This document shows, in pieces, positions 15,801 to 22,840 of a DNA stretch of 23,106 nucleotides; position 1 is the stretch's first letter; the number at the start of each line of letters is the position of its first letter. Position numbers and translations under genes: made by a program. Below the pieces are notes generated by a model, which was given only the letters and a program-made list of their open reading frames with translations, had not been told where the DNA came from and did no database searches. Source of the stretch: an uncultured Clostridia bacterium (lineage in GTDB: Bacteria > Bacillota > Clostridia > Christensenellales > DTU072); contig CALVOD010000011.1 of the NCBI GenBank assembly GCA_944350065.1, forward strand, positions 1 to 23,106, written 5' to 3'.

Positions 15801-16375
15801 GATTTGAGCGTAAAAGTCACTTTAATCGTAACGGGCTCCGCGGGCATTTCGAATTGGTAGCGGTTGCCCGATTCGGGCATAAGCACCGTTGTGGTGGTTT
15901 CGCCTACCGCGACTACACCTCCCGACGCGATTTCGTAAGCGCTCGACGGCGTTACCGAAACCACTACCAAAGTGCCCATTTGCGCGCGGTTTTCGACGGG
16001 CGTAATGAGTTTGACGGTGCCTTCGAGGTATTCTTCCAAAGTTATTTCGTGCGGATAGGTAAGCACGCTCTCCCACCCCGCAAAAATGGTCATATTGCCG
16101 TTAGCTTTGAAAATAGAAGTATTGACCGGGCGCTTACATTCCCTGTCGTTGTACCAACCCGTAAAAACGTATCCGTCTTTAGTGGGCGGATCGGGAAGGA
16201 CTATGGATTCTCCCGCTTTGAGTATTATACTTTGAACCTCACTGCCGCCGTCTGTATTGAAGGAAATAATATAAGTGGTGTTACGGCTACCTCCCCGACT
16301 ACAGGCGACAAGCGTCGTCGTGAGTATGAGGACGGCGAAAACGGCAAGCAGTATTAACAAAAGCCGTCTTTTCAT
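12854..16375 (-). CDS. Surface lipoprotein with InlB B-repeat, tandem bacterial repeats and BspA-type leucine-rich repeats
   Basis: The 1173-residue protein begins with a lipoprotein signal (basic MKRR, hydrophobic 5-21, lipobox LVAC with C25). An InlB B-repeat/Flg_new module follows (about 34-102, ending in FTGWYNDREC ... MTIFAGWE). About six related 70-80-residue repeats lie between 108 and 580, each with a GY near the centre and an MP-x-x-x-V turn. An Ig-like segment (580-678) and a seventh repeat (679-744) follow. Residues 745-875 are unrecognised. BspA-type leucine-rich repeats (875-1110) carry AFKDCSSLSEI- and VFAGCSSLEYI-type units. No LPxTG or transmembrane tail is seen, so anchoring is by lipid. 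Such proteins often mediate adhesion or substrate binding; the ligand is unknown. Confidence 0.85.
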   Translation of the reverse strand: MKRRLLLILLAVFAVLILTTTLVACSRGGSRNTTYIISFNTDGGSEVQSIILKAGESIVLPDPPTKDGYVFTGWYNDRECKRPVNTSIFKANGNMTIFAGWESVLTYPHEITLEEYLEGTVKLITPVENRAQMGTLVVVSVTPSSAYEIASGGVVAVGETTTTVLMPESGNRYQFEMPAEPVTIKVTFTLKSHRITLNPLMTCGTVALGADSARQGEIVTVRAIPDYGYRLVELYMYSSSEGTYTAINDNYFVMRSGNVIIGAEFEPIDYDTLYSIECESSGKGSVSVETDRQAAGVFVEFSVRPEEGYRLVNLWAGGVTLDDDGFIMPAQDVTLKAVFAPADEDDEHYPVTLSASDGVIATADDKTSYAAGEEVTLVLNPAEGYEIGSVTVNGSYIEGNTFIMPDEDTVVVAEFVKRGFSLMFSGNMNFKGEISANNAYEGDLIRFDITPNNGFYISKVELVVLGDDGNPDSVVELDEYSFVMPAADVFIRVTTIAVGNRTYALKAEETEGGSIELLSDSARYGETVKVNVIACEGYRLEAGSLTLSYISGNTTASVTFGGEFIMPDSDVTVSARFERVYKVGAIDEYNIAVYPSATEIAVGESVQFTATTRGGLRDDYNYGSIELTVSTSGGYSGRLDVSGVFILEAEYAGDVTVSYDEKKYAYVSESSYSSISVANVEGGYLTVPAYYAVYSGTVVPITVVANEGYELKSITLSTPYTSYTVADSFTMPASNVTLTAEFVEAEQTEFTLDALYSRNRDSFAAAGIFLKYYRESYQIRELFGDKKLNSILSYVDGVITAYSEYGHDFYVIEVKSLMKVTAITQRAVERILNDYPEGAEADVVIDYNFVIVSVNGNADEDKQMLLNGIKQIDNCILYKRADGSYGLYAYVGNADYVNLMQSYSGRIISYIAPYAFAVRGADVLGITLGHVRVLDDFALCGLANVRYVYLGNVESVGKGVFAGCSSLEYIGVSKYNSAFVTGTDGVLYGVITSNKYSLIAYPAGKDATEYKLDSKCVEIMPYAFLGADTLVRVGYGGNLTAIGDHAFKDCSSLSEIYYGNAAESSILKGTAALDNTNSVITSVGEGAFEGCSLITTYRFDKLTFVGEGAVSWDGEASVTVWLNTSTVSAAGGIPITVAAGAVGGNGKLVIHAGNLAEAYSEAEYWRELTEYFE

Positions 16376-16415
16376 AATTCAATTACAGTTTACCTCGCGC
16401 GCGCGAGTTTGTCAA
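16376..16415 (-). promoter_or_regulatory. Strong promoter of the lipoprotein gene with a palindromic spacer
   Basis: A consensus TTGACA (16415-16410), a 17-bp spacer and TAAACT (16392-16387) precede the lipoprotein gene. The predicted start near 16380 would leave a leader of only about 5 nt, and no ribosome-binding site lies at a usable distance: GAGG is 16 nt from the ATG, beside the -10. The spacer contains a perfect 14-bp palindrome, CTCGCGCGCGCGAG (16394-16407). Confidence 0.7.
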
Positions 16416-16420
16416 CGGTG

Positions 16421-16442
16421 CTCGCGAGAACTAAAGAGAACT
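16421..16442. repeat. Operator-like palindrome and 10-bp-phased direct repeats upstream of the lipoprotein promoter
   Basis: CTCGCGAG (16421-16428) is an 8-bp palindrome just upstream of the -35, sharing the CTCGCG/CGCGAG halves of the spacer palindrome. Two copies of GAGAACT (16426-16432 and 16436-16442) follow, exactly 10 bp apart, at about -46 to -62. Phased direct repeats here resemble response-regulator activator sites. Which protein binds is unknown. Confidence 0.5.
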
Positions 16443-16454
16443 TTCACGTTAAAT

Positions 16455-17990
16455 TCACTGTTTATCCAGTTTGGCGAGGACTTTAAGGACCTTAGCCGTG
16501 GCTATCGCGTCGTAGACCGCGCGATGAGCGTTGGTAAGTTCTATCCCGAAGCGTTCGCACAACGCACCGAGATTGACTCCCCTGTCTCGTTTAATGACCT
16601 TTCTTGCGAGCGGAAGGGTGTCGATAACGGGGTTGTCGAAGTTGTAGAGATATTTCGCGGCGTGATATGTAAGGAAGCTCATATCGAAAGGAGCGTTGTG
16701 CGCGGCAAGCGTAGCGCCGTAAGCGAATTTGTAAAAGTCGCCCACCACGTCCTCGAACGAAGGCGCGCTCGCCACGTCCTCGTCGTAAATATGGTTCACC
16801 GCGGAAGTTTCTTCCGGGATATGCACACCGGGATTTATGAGCGTGGAGAATACCGAACGCAAAACTCCGTCCTCCATAAGCACGGCGCCTATTTCGATTA
16901 TTTCGCAGCCCGTCGGCGAAAGTCCCGTCGTCTCCAGATCGAAAACGACTATCCTGCCTTTAAGAAGTTCGGGAAGTTCGCCTTCTTCCTCGAACATAGT
17001 CCCCTGTTCGCTCTCGGCGTAATCTGCGGGCTCTACCGTATAATATTCGTCGGAAACCTCTTTATACACCACGTCGGTGCGTATGCTCGCGTAATCAATG
17101 GTGCAAGTGGAAATTTTCCTCACGAACATAACGTACTTGGCGGAGCGTTCGTCCATTTTGAGGTTGCCTTCGGCTACCGCGCAGACGTCCTGCAGTAGAT
17201 ACGTCCTCAAACGCTCTATCTGCGAAGGAAATCTCGAGAAAAAGAGACATTCGAGTTTACCGGTGGTGTCGTCGAGAGTGAAACGGAAATATTCCTTGCC
17301 CGCCTGAGTTTTACGCTCCTCTACCGCCACAACCTTGCCGCAAACGGTGGCGCTGTCGCTCTCTTTGGCGCCGACATCGGTTATGTAGGCGGGTTTTTTC
17401 GCTATCGCGCCGACGAGCGGCACGACCACGTTGACGTCGGCAAGTCTTATCGACTGACGAACGGACTCGATTTTGCGGATCTTTTTACGCGAAACGGCGG
17501 AATCGCTTTCCGTCCTGTAGAATTCCACCTCAATGTGCTCTATTATCTGCGTTTCGAGATAATCCGCGAGATTTTTGTCGAGCTCGCCGCTCTTTGCGTA
17601 ACTGAATACGTCCGGAGGAAGTCCGACGCTTATTTTTACGCTGCCGTAGCCCGTCTCCACGCTAACCGGCGCGTCCTTGATTTTCGCAGTCATTATCGGG
17701 CTCGAATCGTAAAAATATCCGAATATCTTTTCGCGTATAAATCTTTCGTCGGTATCGGTCTTTCTGAATATCACGTGCGTTTCGTACGCTTCGGGCACGA
17801 CTTCGCGTATAATCCTTTCCACCTTCGCGCGCAAAGCGTCGTCGAGCTTGGCGTCATAGTCGTCCGCCGCGACAAGCAACGTGATTATCACTTCTTCGCG
17901 GGCGTTGAGCACCGCACCGGTAAATTTAAATATACGTTCGTTCTCGTCGAGCGCCTGCTCGAGGACGTATGAGAAAGAACCGTTATCCAC
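16455..17990 (-). CDS. PolC N-terminal/OB/DEDD-exonuclease protein lacking the polymerase and PHP regions
   Basis: The 511-residue protein corresponds to the front part of Gram-positive replicative polymerase PolC. Residues about 1-200 resemble the PolC N-terminal region. An OB fold covers about 213-292 (ATVCGKVVAVEERKT ... KYVMFVRKIS). An acidic linker (about 300-343) stands where the first half of the PHP domain should be. A complete DnaQ-like 3'-5' exonuclease follows (345-508): FDLETTGL (D351, E353), AHNAPFDMSFL (D436) and NAHRAVYD (H489, D494). It then stops cleanly. Full PolC has about 1400 residues; no palm, fingers or PHP sequence follows. The GTG start at 17990 overlaps ispG by 8 bp and has GAGG about 8 nt upstream. 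It may proofread in trans or act in repair. Confidence 0.85.
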   Translation of the reverse strand: MDNGSFSYVLEQALDENERIFKFTGAVLNAREEVIITLLVAADDYDAKLDDALRAKVERIIREVVPEAYETHVIFRKTDTDERFIREKIFGYFYDSSPIMTAKIKDAPVSVETGYGSVKISVGLPPDVFSYAKSGELDKNLADYLETQIIEHIEVEFYRTESDSAVSRKKIRKIESVRQSIRLADVNVVVPLVGAIAKKPAYITDVGAKESDSATVCGKVVAVEERKTQAGKEYFRFTLDDTTGKLECLFFSRFPSQIERLRTYLLQDVCAVAEGNLKMDERSAKYVMFVRKISTCTIDYASIRTDVVYKEVSDEYYTVEPADYAESEQGTMFEEEGELPELLKGRIVVFDLETTGLSPTGCEIIEIGAVLMEDGVLRSVFSTLINPGVHIPEETSAVNHIYDEDVASAPSFEDVVGDFYKFAYGATLAAHNAPFDMSFLTYHAAKYLYNFDNPVIDTLPLARKVIKRDRGVNLGALCERFGIELTNAHRAVYDAIATAKVLKVLAKLDKQ

Positions 17991-18999
17991 GATACACCTC
18001 TATCATTTTCTTCAGTTCCTCCGCTATCTCGGAGTTATCGACGGTCTTATACGGCTTGCCGCGCATAAAAAGGAGAGACTTGTCTTTCCCTCCGCATACG
18101 CCGAGATCGGCGCCGCGGCTTTCGCCGATACCGTTTACCGCGCACCCCATAACCGCGACTTTTATATCGAAATCGACGTCCCTGAGGACTGACTCTACCG
18201 TTTCCGCGAGTTCTTCCACGGGTATCTGCGTTCGCGCACAGGTAGGACAGGCAATGACGTCTGCGCCCGCGCGCAGTCCGACGGAACGTAGAATATCGCG
18301 GGCTACGGCTACCTCTTTCACGGGATCGCCCGCAAGCGAAACCCTCAACGTGTCGCCTATACCGTCGAGAAGGAGCGCTCCCGCGGCTACCGCGGAGCGT
18401 ATCGCTCCTTTCGCTGCCGTTCCCGCCTCCGTAAGCCCTATATGCAACGGATAATCGCTTATCTTGTGAAGCTCGCGGTAGGCTTCAACCGTACGTCGCA
18501 CGTCCGAACATTTTACCGCGAGTACGAGCTCCGTCAACCCGGCGTCCTCGAATACTCTCGCCGCGTCGAGGGCGAGTTCGGCAAGCGCGCGCGCCGAGCG
18601 CGCGCCTTCGAGCGAGCCGGCGTTAATGCCTACCCGAACGGGAATTTTGCGTTCGGCGGCGAGTTTGGCTACTTCTTTCACCCCTTGCGCGCCGAGATTG
18701 GCGGGATTGACGCGTATCTTATGCGCGCCCGCTTCTATCGAGGCAAGCGCGAGCCTGTAATCGTAATGTATGTCCGCAATTATCGGTACGGGAGAGTTTT
18801 TCACGAGCTTCCCGAGTGAAACGACGCTTTCTTTGTCGGGAACCGACACCCGCACGAGCTCGGCGCCCGCGGCGGCGAGCGCTTTAGTCTGCGCGAGCGT
18901 AGCTCCGTAATCGCTTGTAAGCGTATTCGTCATCGACTGAATGCTGACTCTCGCTCCCCCGCCTATCGCCACGTTTCCCACTTTGACCTGCTTCGTCAT
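17983..18999 (-). CDS. ispG: 4-hydroxy-3-methylbut-2-enyl diphosphate synthase IspG (GcpE)
   Basis: IspG carries out the [4Fe-4S]-dependent reduction of MEcPP to HMBPP, the penultimate step of the MEP isoprenoid pathway. The 338-residue protein is the short bacterial form. Visible features are the start VKVGNVAIGGGARVSIQSMT, IIADIHYDYRLA, KIRVNPANLG, and cluster ligands C251 and C254 (CPTCARTQ), C286 (VMGCAVNG) and E293 (GIGE). AAAGGAGG lies upstream of the ATG at 18999, within the 19-bp gap after rseP. With dxr and uppS it places three isoprenoid/undecaprenyl steps in one operon. Confidence 0.96.
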   Translation of the reverse strand: MTKQVKVGNVAIGGGARVSIQSMTNTLTSDYGATLAQTKALAAAGAELVRVSVPDKESVVSLGKLVKNSPVPIIADIHYDYRLALASIEAGAHKIRVNPANLGAQGVKEVAKLAAERKIPVRVGINAGSLEGARSARALAELALDAARVFEDAGLTELVLAVKCSDVRRTVEAYRELHKISDYPLHIGLTEAGTAAKGAIRSAVAAGALLLDGIGDTLRVSLAGDPVKEVAVARDILRSVGLRAGADVIACPTCARTQIPVEELAETVESVLRDVDFDIKVAVMGCAVNGIGESRGADLGVCGGKDKSLLFMRGKPYKTVDNSEIAEELKKMIEVYRG

Positions 19000-19018
19000 A
19001 AGTAACTCTTCCTCCTTT

Positions 19019-20131
19019 TCAGGTCACGAATTGGAATATGTCCGCGAAAATCGCAAACGCGAATATCAACACGAAGCCTACCGTATGCAATACCGCTTCC
19101 ACCTTTTTATTGATAGGTTTTCGGAATATCCATTCGATGAGGCAGAACAACATTCTCGAGCCGTCGAGCGCCGGTATCGGTAACAGATTCATTACCGCGA
19201 GGTTTGCGGAAATGAGACAGATGACGTACGAGAAAGTGGCAAACCCGCTGCTTGCCGCCTGCGTCATTACGGTTATGGTAGTCACGGGACCGCCTACCGT
19301 ATTGAGCGCGAGCTGCCCCGTGATAAGGCTTCCGAGTATGGCGAGGATCTTATACACGAGGAAGAACATAAACGAAAAAGATCTTCCGAGCGCGAGGAAA
19401 AACGGCAGTTTGACGGCATAAGTAGCCGAAGTGAAACCGAAACCGTAATATGTTTCGACTTTGCCTGTTTCCTCGTTGACCGTCGGAGTGAAATTCCCTT
19501 CGGCGTCGTAAGTGCCCGTAACGCAGGTGCCTTTTACCAAGGTGACGGAAACGCGTTTGCCGTCGCGCAAAACTACCATTTCCACGGTATCGCCCGCTTC
19601 CGAAAACATTTTCGTGGCGTCTTCAGCCATGAGCACGTTCATCTGTTTGCCGTCCACCTTAAGGAAAACGTCTCCTTCCTCTAAAACGGCGGCGTTGGGC
19701 GAATCGGCGTATACGTTGACTACGGCGGGCAGCGCCTGCCCGTAAGCGGAAAAGAAAATGACTATGATTATCCAACCGGAAACGAGATTGAAAAAGGCTC
19801 CCGAAAAAAGAACGATAAGTCTTTTCCAAGGCGGTTGATTCTCGAAAGCCGCGGGATTTTTATTTTCGGCGTCGTCCTCGCCCTCGAACGCGCAGAAGCC
19901 GCCGAGCGGTATCGGGCGTATCGAAAACACTTCTCCCGTTTTTTTATTTGTACGTTTAAAAATCGGCGGTCCGAAGCCTATGCCGAATTCGTTTATTTTG
20001 AAGCCGAGCATTTTACCCGCGAGGTAATGCCCGAGTTCGTGTATGACGACCATAAACATCAGCGCGCAAAGCGCGAGCAGCACGTAGCCTATGGTGGTCA
20101 TTACCTGTTCAAATGAGGCGGCTAAGAGCAT
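19019..20131 (-). CDS. rseP: Site-2 intramembrane metalloprotease RseP/RasP
   Basis: RseP/RasP cleaves transmembrane substrates such as anti-sigma factors and remnant signal peptides. The 370-residue protein has the zinc motif HELGH (31-35) in the first membrane span, a central PDZ domain (about 135-200) and the NLLPIPALDG motif (315-324, zinc ligand D323) in a late span. Other hydrophobic segments are near 104-128, 245-272 and 347-366. The PDZ is followed by an acidic insert (about 205-228). The start at 20131 overlaps dxr by 10 bp. GGAGG inside the dxr 3' end lies 6 nt upstream of the ATG. Confidence 0.95.
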   Translation of the reverse strand: MLLAASFEQVMTTIGYVLLALCALMFMVVIHELGHYLAGKMLGFKINEFGIGFGPPIFKRTNKKTGEVFSIRPIPLGGFCAFEGEDDAENKNPAAFENQPPWKRLIVLFSGAFFNLVSGWIIIVIFFSAYGQALPAVVNVYADSPNAAVLEEGDVFLKVDGKQMNVLMAEDATKMFSEAGDTVEMVVLRDGKRVSVTLVKGTCVTGTYDAEGNFTPTVNEETGKVETYYGFGFTSATYAVKLPFFLALGRSFSFMFFLVYKILAILGSLITGQLALNTVGGPVTTITVMTQAASSGFATFSYVICLISANLAVMNLLPIPALDGSRMLFCLIEWIFRKPINKKVEAVLHTVGFVLIFAFAIFADIFQFVT

Positions 20132-21285
20132 CCGAAACCTCCGTATTTCTCTAAAATATATTCCCCTACCTCGCGTTCGATACTCGTTAATTCTTCGGGT
20201 GCGGAGAGATTACCGCCCGCAAATCTGTCGAGGGCGTCCGAAACGACCTCGTTTATACCGTAAAAGCCTATCGCTCCGCACATATACAGCGAAACTGCGG
20301 CTTCGTCCGCAGCGCACAGCACGGCGCCGTCGTACTCGGAATCCCCGCGCGCCACTTCGAGCGCTATTCCGAGACAAGGGAACCTTTTCAAATCCGGTTC
20401 CGTAAAAGTGAGTCCCGTAAGCGCCTCGAAACCCTTCGGAAGCGCCCTGTCGCCGTCTGTAAATACCGCCGCTCTTTTCGGCGCGGTGAGCGCGTATTGA
20501 ATGGGGATCCGCATATCCGGCGGCGACATACAGAGCTTCGAAGTGCCGTCTTTGAACTGAACGAGTGCGTGAATAACGCTTTCGCGGTGCACCGCAATTC
20601 CCACTTCGCGCACCCCGAAAAGCCTCTTTGCCTCTATGACTTCGAGCCCTTTGTTCATAAGCGTGGCGCAATCCACGGTAACTTTCGCGCCCATTTTCCA
20701 ATTAGGGTGCTTCAATGCGTCCGCGGCGCGCGCATACGCTATCTCTTTCGCGCCGAGGTCGCGGAACGCGCCGCCCGAAGCGGTAAGAATTATTTTCTCG
20801 ACGCTTTCGGTATCTTCTCCGAGCAGACATTGGAACGCCGCGGAGTGTTCGGAATCCACCGGTATCACGGGCACGCCCTTATTCTTTGCCGAAGCGAGCA
20901 GCATTTTGCCCGCCGCGACTATGCTTTCTTTGTTTGCGGTAACGAGCTTCGCGCCCGCCGCAACCGCCGCGAAAGAAGGCAGCGTCCCGCTAAGACCGCC
21001 GATACCGTTGACGACTATATCGATTCCGGCGTAAGTTTCGGGTAAAGAAAGCAATTCCGTCCCTTTCAAATGCGCGGCTCTGCCGTGAGCGCCGAAATTG
21101 TCGTCGGATATAACGGTCACGTTTTCGGCGGCGAATTTGTCGTAAAGCGCCCTGCCCCTGCTTCTTGCGGAAAGCAGCGCTATTTCAAGCCCGAGTTCCT
21201 CGCCGTAACGGGCGAGGACGTCGAGCACGCTTCCGCCTATAGAACCGCTCGCGCCGAGCACCGCGACGCGTTTTAAGTCGCTCAT
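20122..21285 (-). CDS. dxr: 1-deoxy-D-xylulose 5-phosphate reductoisomerase Dxr (IspC)
   Basis: Dxr converts DXP to MEP with NADPH, the first committed step of the MEP pathway. The 387-residue protein shows the NADPH loop GASGSIG (11-17), ANKE (117-120), metal-binding PVDSEHSA (142-149, D144 and E146), TASGGAF (168-174) and HPNWKMGAKVTVD, then NKGLEVIEA (E215). The start overlaps the cdsA stop as ATGA (4 bp) and has no clear ribosome-binding site, consistent with translational coupling. Confidence 0.97.
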   Translation of the reverse strand: MSDLKRVAVLGASGSIGGSVLDVLARYGEELGLEIALLSARSRGRALYDKFAAENVTVISDDNFGAHGRAAHLKGTELLSLPETYAGIDIVVNGIGGLSGTLPSFAAVAAGAKLVTANKESIVAAGKMLLASAKNKGVPVIPVDSEHSAAFQCLLGEDTESVEKIILTASGGAFRDLGAKEIAYARAADALKHPNWKMGAKVTVDCATLMNKGLEVIEAKRLFGVREVGIAVHRESVIHALVQFKDGTSKLCMSPPDMRIPIQYALTAPKRAAVFTDGDRALPKGFEALTGLTFTEPDLKRFPCLGIALEVARGDSEYDGAVLCAADEAAVSLYMCGAIGFYGINEVVSDALDRFAGGNLSAPEELTSIEREVGEYILEKYGGFGCS

Positions 21286-22139
21286 ACGGGTATGAACGCC
21301 ATAACGACGCTCATAAATATCACGGCGAATATTATGCTGTCGAGTCTGTCGAGAAGTCCGCCGTGGCTGCCGAGAAGTTTAGAAAAGTCCTTGATTTCGA
21401 GTTCTCTTTTGATACGCGAAGCGAAAAGGTCGCCCACTTCCGCTATCACCGCTATCGCGGTGCCTACGAGACAGTAGAACAGAATATACGTGTCGGGGAA
21501 AATCTCGCCGAACTTAACGGGCGCGTTCACGGGAAGCGGAGCCACTTCGAACATCGCATAAACGATCATAGCGCCCGCTGCACCGCCTATAAGTCCTATA
21601 ATCGAGCCCGCATAAGTCTTTTTGGGGCTTATGGTCGGGAAAATTTTAGGACCGCCTATAGCGCTTCCCGCGTAATAAGCTATGGCGTCCGAAAGCATTG
21701 CGGAAGCCGCGGCTATCAGAAGCGGTATCATACCGTAAGCGGCGGTAAGCTGCATCGCGAGGATTATCGGAGCTACGGGATAAAGTATGACGAAAGACGT
21801 CATCAGCATATCCTTCAGCATCACTTTTTTATCAAAGATAAAAATGCAGAAAGCGAGCGCGAGACATACCGCCATAAGCACGGCGAAGCCGACGTAACCC
21901 AAAAAAACCGTCGTCGGGTAAGCCGCTACAACAGCGAGGCAAACGGGCGCGAGCATAACGCGGTAACCTTTGGCTTTGACGGCGACGATCATTTCGTAAG
22001 CGGCTACGGCGAGCACGACGATGAGCAGCGCGTCGAAGAATGGTTGTCCTTTACCGCCCCACAGTCCCGTGAGGAAAATAAATCCCAAAAGTACGGCAAG
22101 CAGAATAATGCCCGTCAGAGTGCGTTTCAATACTTTCAT
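21282..22139 (-). CDS. cdsA: Phosphatidate cytidylyltransferase CdsA
   Basis: CdsA makes CDP-diacylglycerol from CTP and phosphatidic acid, the branch point of membrane phospholipid synthesis. The 285-residue protein is highly hydrophobic with about eight membrane spans. It ends with the CDS signature at about 241-267 (SRIKRELEIKDFSKLLGSHG, then GLLDRLD), preceded by SDAIAYYAGSAIGGPK (150-165) and SPKKTYAGS (171-179). It overlaps uppS and dxr by 4 bp each (ATGA). GGAG lies 7 nt before the ATG at 22139. Confidence 0.96.
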   Translation of the reverse strand: MKVLKRTLTGIILLAVLLGFIFLTGLWGGKGQPFFDALLIVVLAVAAYEMIVAVKAKGYRVMLAPVCLAVVAAYPTTVFLGYVGFAVLMAVCLALAFCIFIFDKKVMLKDMLMTSFVILYPVAPIILAMQLTAAYGMIPLLIAAASAMLSDAIAYYAGSAIGGPKIFPTISPKKTYAGSIIGLIGGAAGAMIVYAMFEVAPLPVNAPVKFGEIFPDTYILFYCLVGTAIAVIAEVGDLFASRIKRELEIKDFSKLLGSHGGLLDRLDSIIFAVIFMSVVMAFIPV

Positions 22140-22828
22140 TTCAGATCTCCGAAATTGCGTTTGATTTTTTTATATTCTTTCACGAGGTCGTAGATATCCC
22201 CTTTGTCCGCGTCCGGGAAAAGTTTTTCGCTGAAGAAAAGCTCCGCGTACGTACATCTGAACGGCAAAAAGCCGCTCAAACGTCTGCAATTACCGTAACG
22301 CAGTACGGCGTCCACGGGGGGCAGGCTCGCGGAATACATATACGGTTCCACTTCGGCGATGGTGGCTTCGGTGTAATTGGCGTTGATGAGCTTCTGCTTA
22401 AAAACGTAATTGAAGGCTTTGGTGACCTCCTCCATACCGTTATAAGCGAAAACGAAAGCCACCGTCATACCCGTATTGTTGATGGTCGCGGCGTTGGCAC
22501 GCGAAATACAACTCATAAGCTCCGGGGTAAGCCGCGCGTAATCTCCCACGAAAAACAGTTTATAGTTTCTCGTAATACAAACCGGAAGAAGAGTTTTGAC
22601 TATATAATCGACATAAACGGAAGACAACGCGAGAATAAGGCTGTCCCCGCGCTTATAGTTTTCCATACTGGAAACGTAAAAAGATATGCAACCGATTTTC
22701 AGCTCGTCGGCGGCGTCGATAATATCGCTTACGGCGCGCATCCCGTAAAGATAGCCGTTAACGCGCGGCAAATTGCGCGCTTTAGCCCATCTGCCACCGC
22801 CGTCCGGAATTACGGCAAGATGATCCAT
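22136..22828 (-). CDS. uppS: Divergent undecaprenyl diphosphate synthase family protein (cis-prenyltransferase)
   Basis: UppS adds isopentenyl units to farnesyl diphosphate to make the undecaprenyl carrier for cell-wall synthesis. The 230-residue protein keeps the fold and several key positions: IPDGGGRWAK (catalytic D9), SSMENYKR (E56, N57, R60), RYGNCRRLSGF (R177, R183, S185) and YAELFFS (metal-binding E196). Several otherwise conserved residues differ: DGNGR is DGGGR, the GH of the GHxxG motif is GY (Y26), the Trp of SSENW is Tyr, and the RTGGE glutamate is C181. Its place between frr and cdsA is canonical. It is probably the functional UppS but unusually diverged. It starts 12 bp after frr, with AAAGG upstream. 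Confidence 0.85.
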   Translation of the reverse strand: MDHLAVIPDGGGRWAKARNLPRVNGYLYGMRAVSDIIDAADELKIGCISFYVSSMENYKRGDSLILALSSVYVDYIVKTLLPVCITRNYKLFFVGDYARLTPELMSCISRANAATINNTGMTVAFVFAYNGMEEVTKAFNYVFKQKLINANYTEATIAEVEPYMYSASLPPVDAVLRYGNCRRLSGFLPFRCTYAELFFSEKLFPDADKGDIYDLVKEYKKIKRNFGDLK

Positions 22829-22840
22829 CGCCGTACGCCT

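Noticed and set aside
15332..16357. A 341-codon plus-strand open frame opposite the lipoprotein gene
   Set aside because: It is antisense to well-formed repeat domains and has no family features. The same applies to the other long plus-strand frames, for example 1884-2867, 5211-6500 and 11397-12683.
16376..16454. A frameshifted remnant of the PolC polymerase region after the exonuclease
   Set aside because: Only 79 bp separate the stop codon from the lipoprotein gene, and they hold promoter elements; no PHP or polymerase motif appears there.
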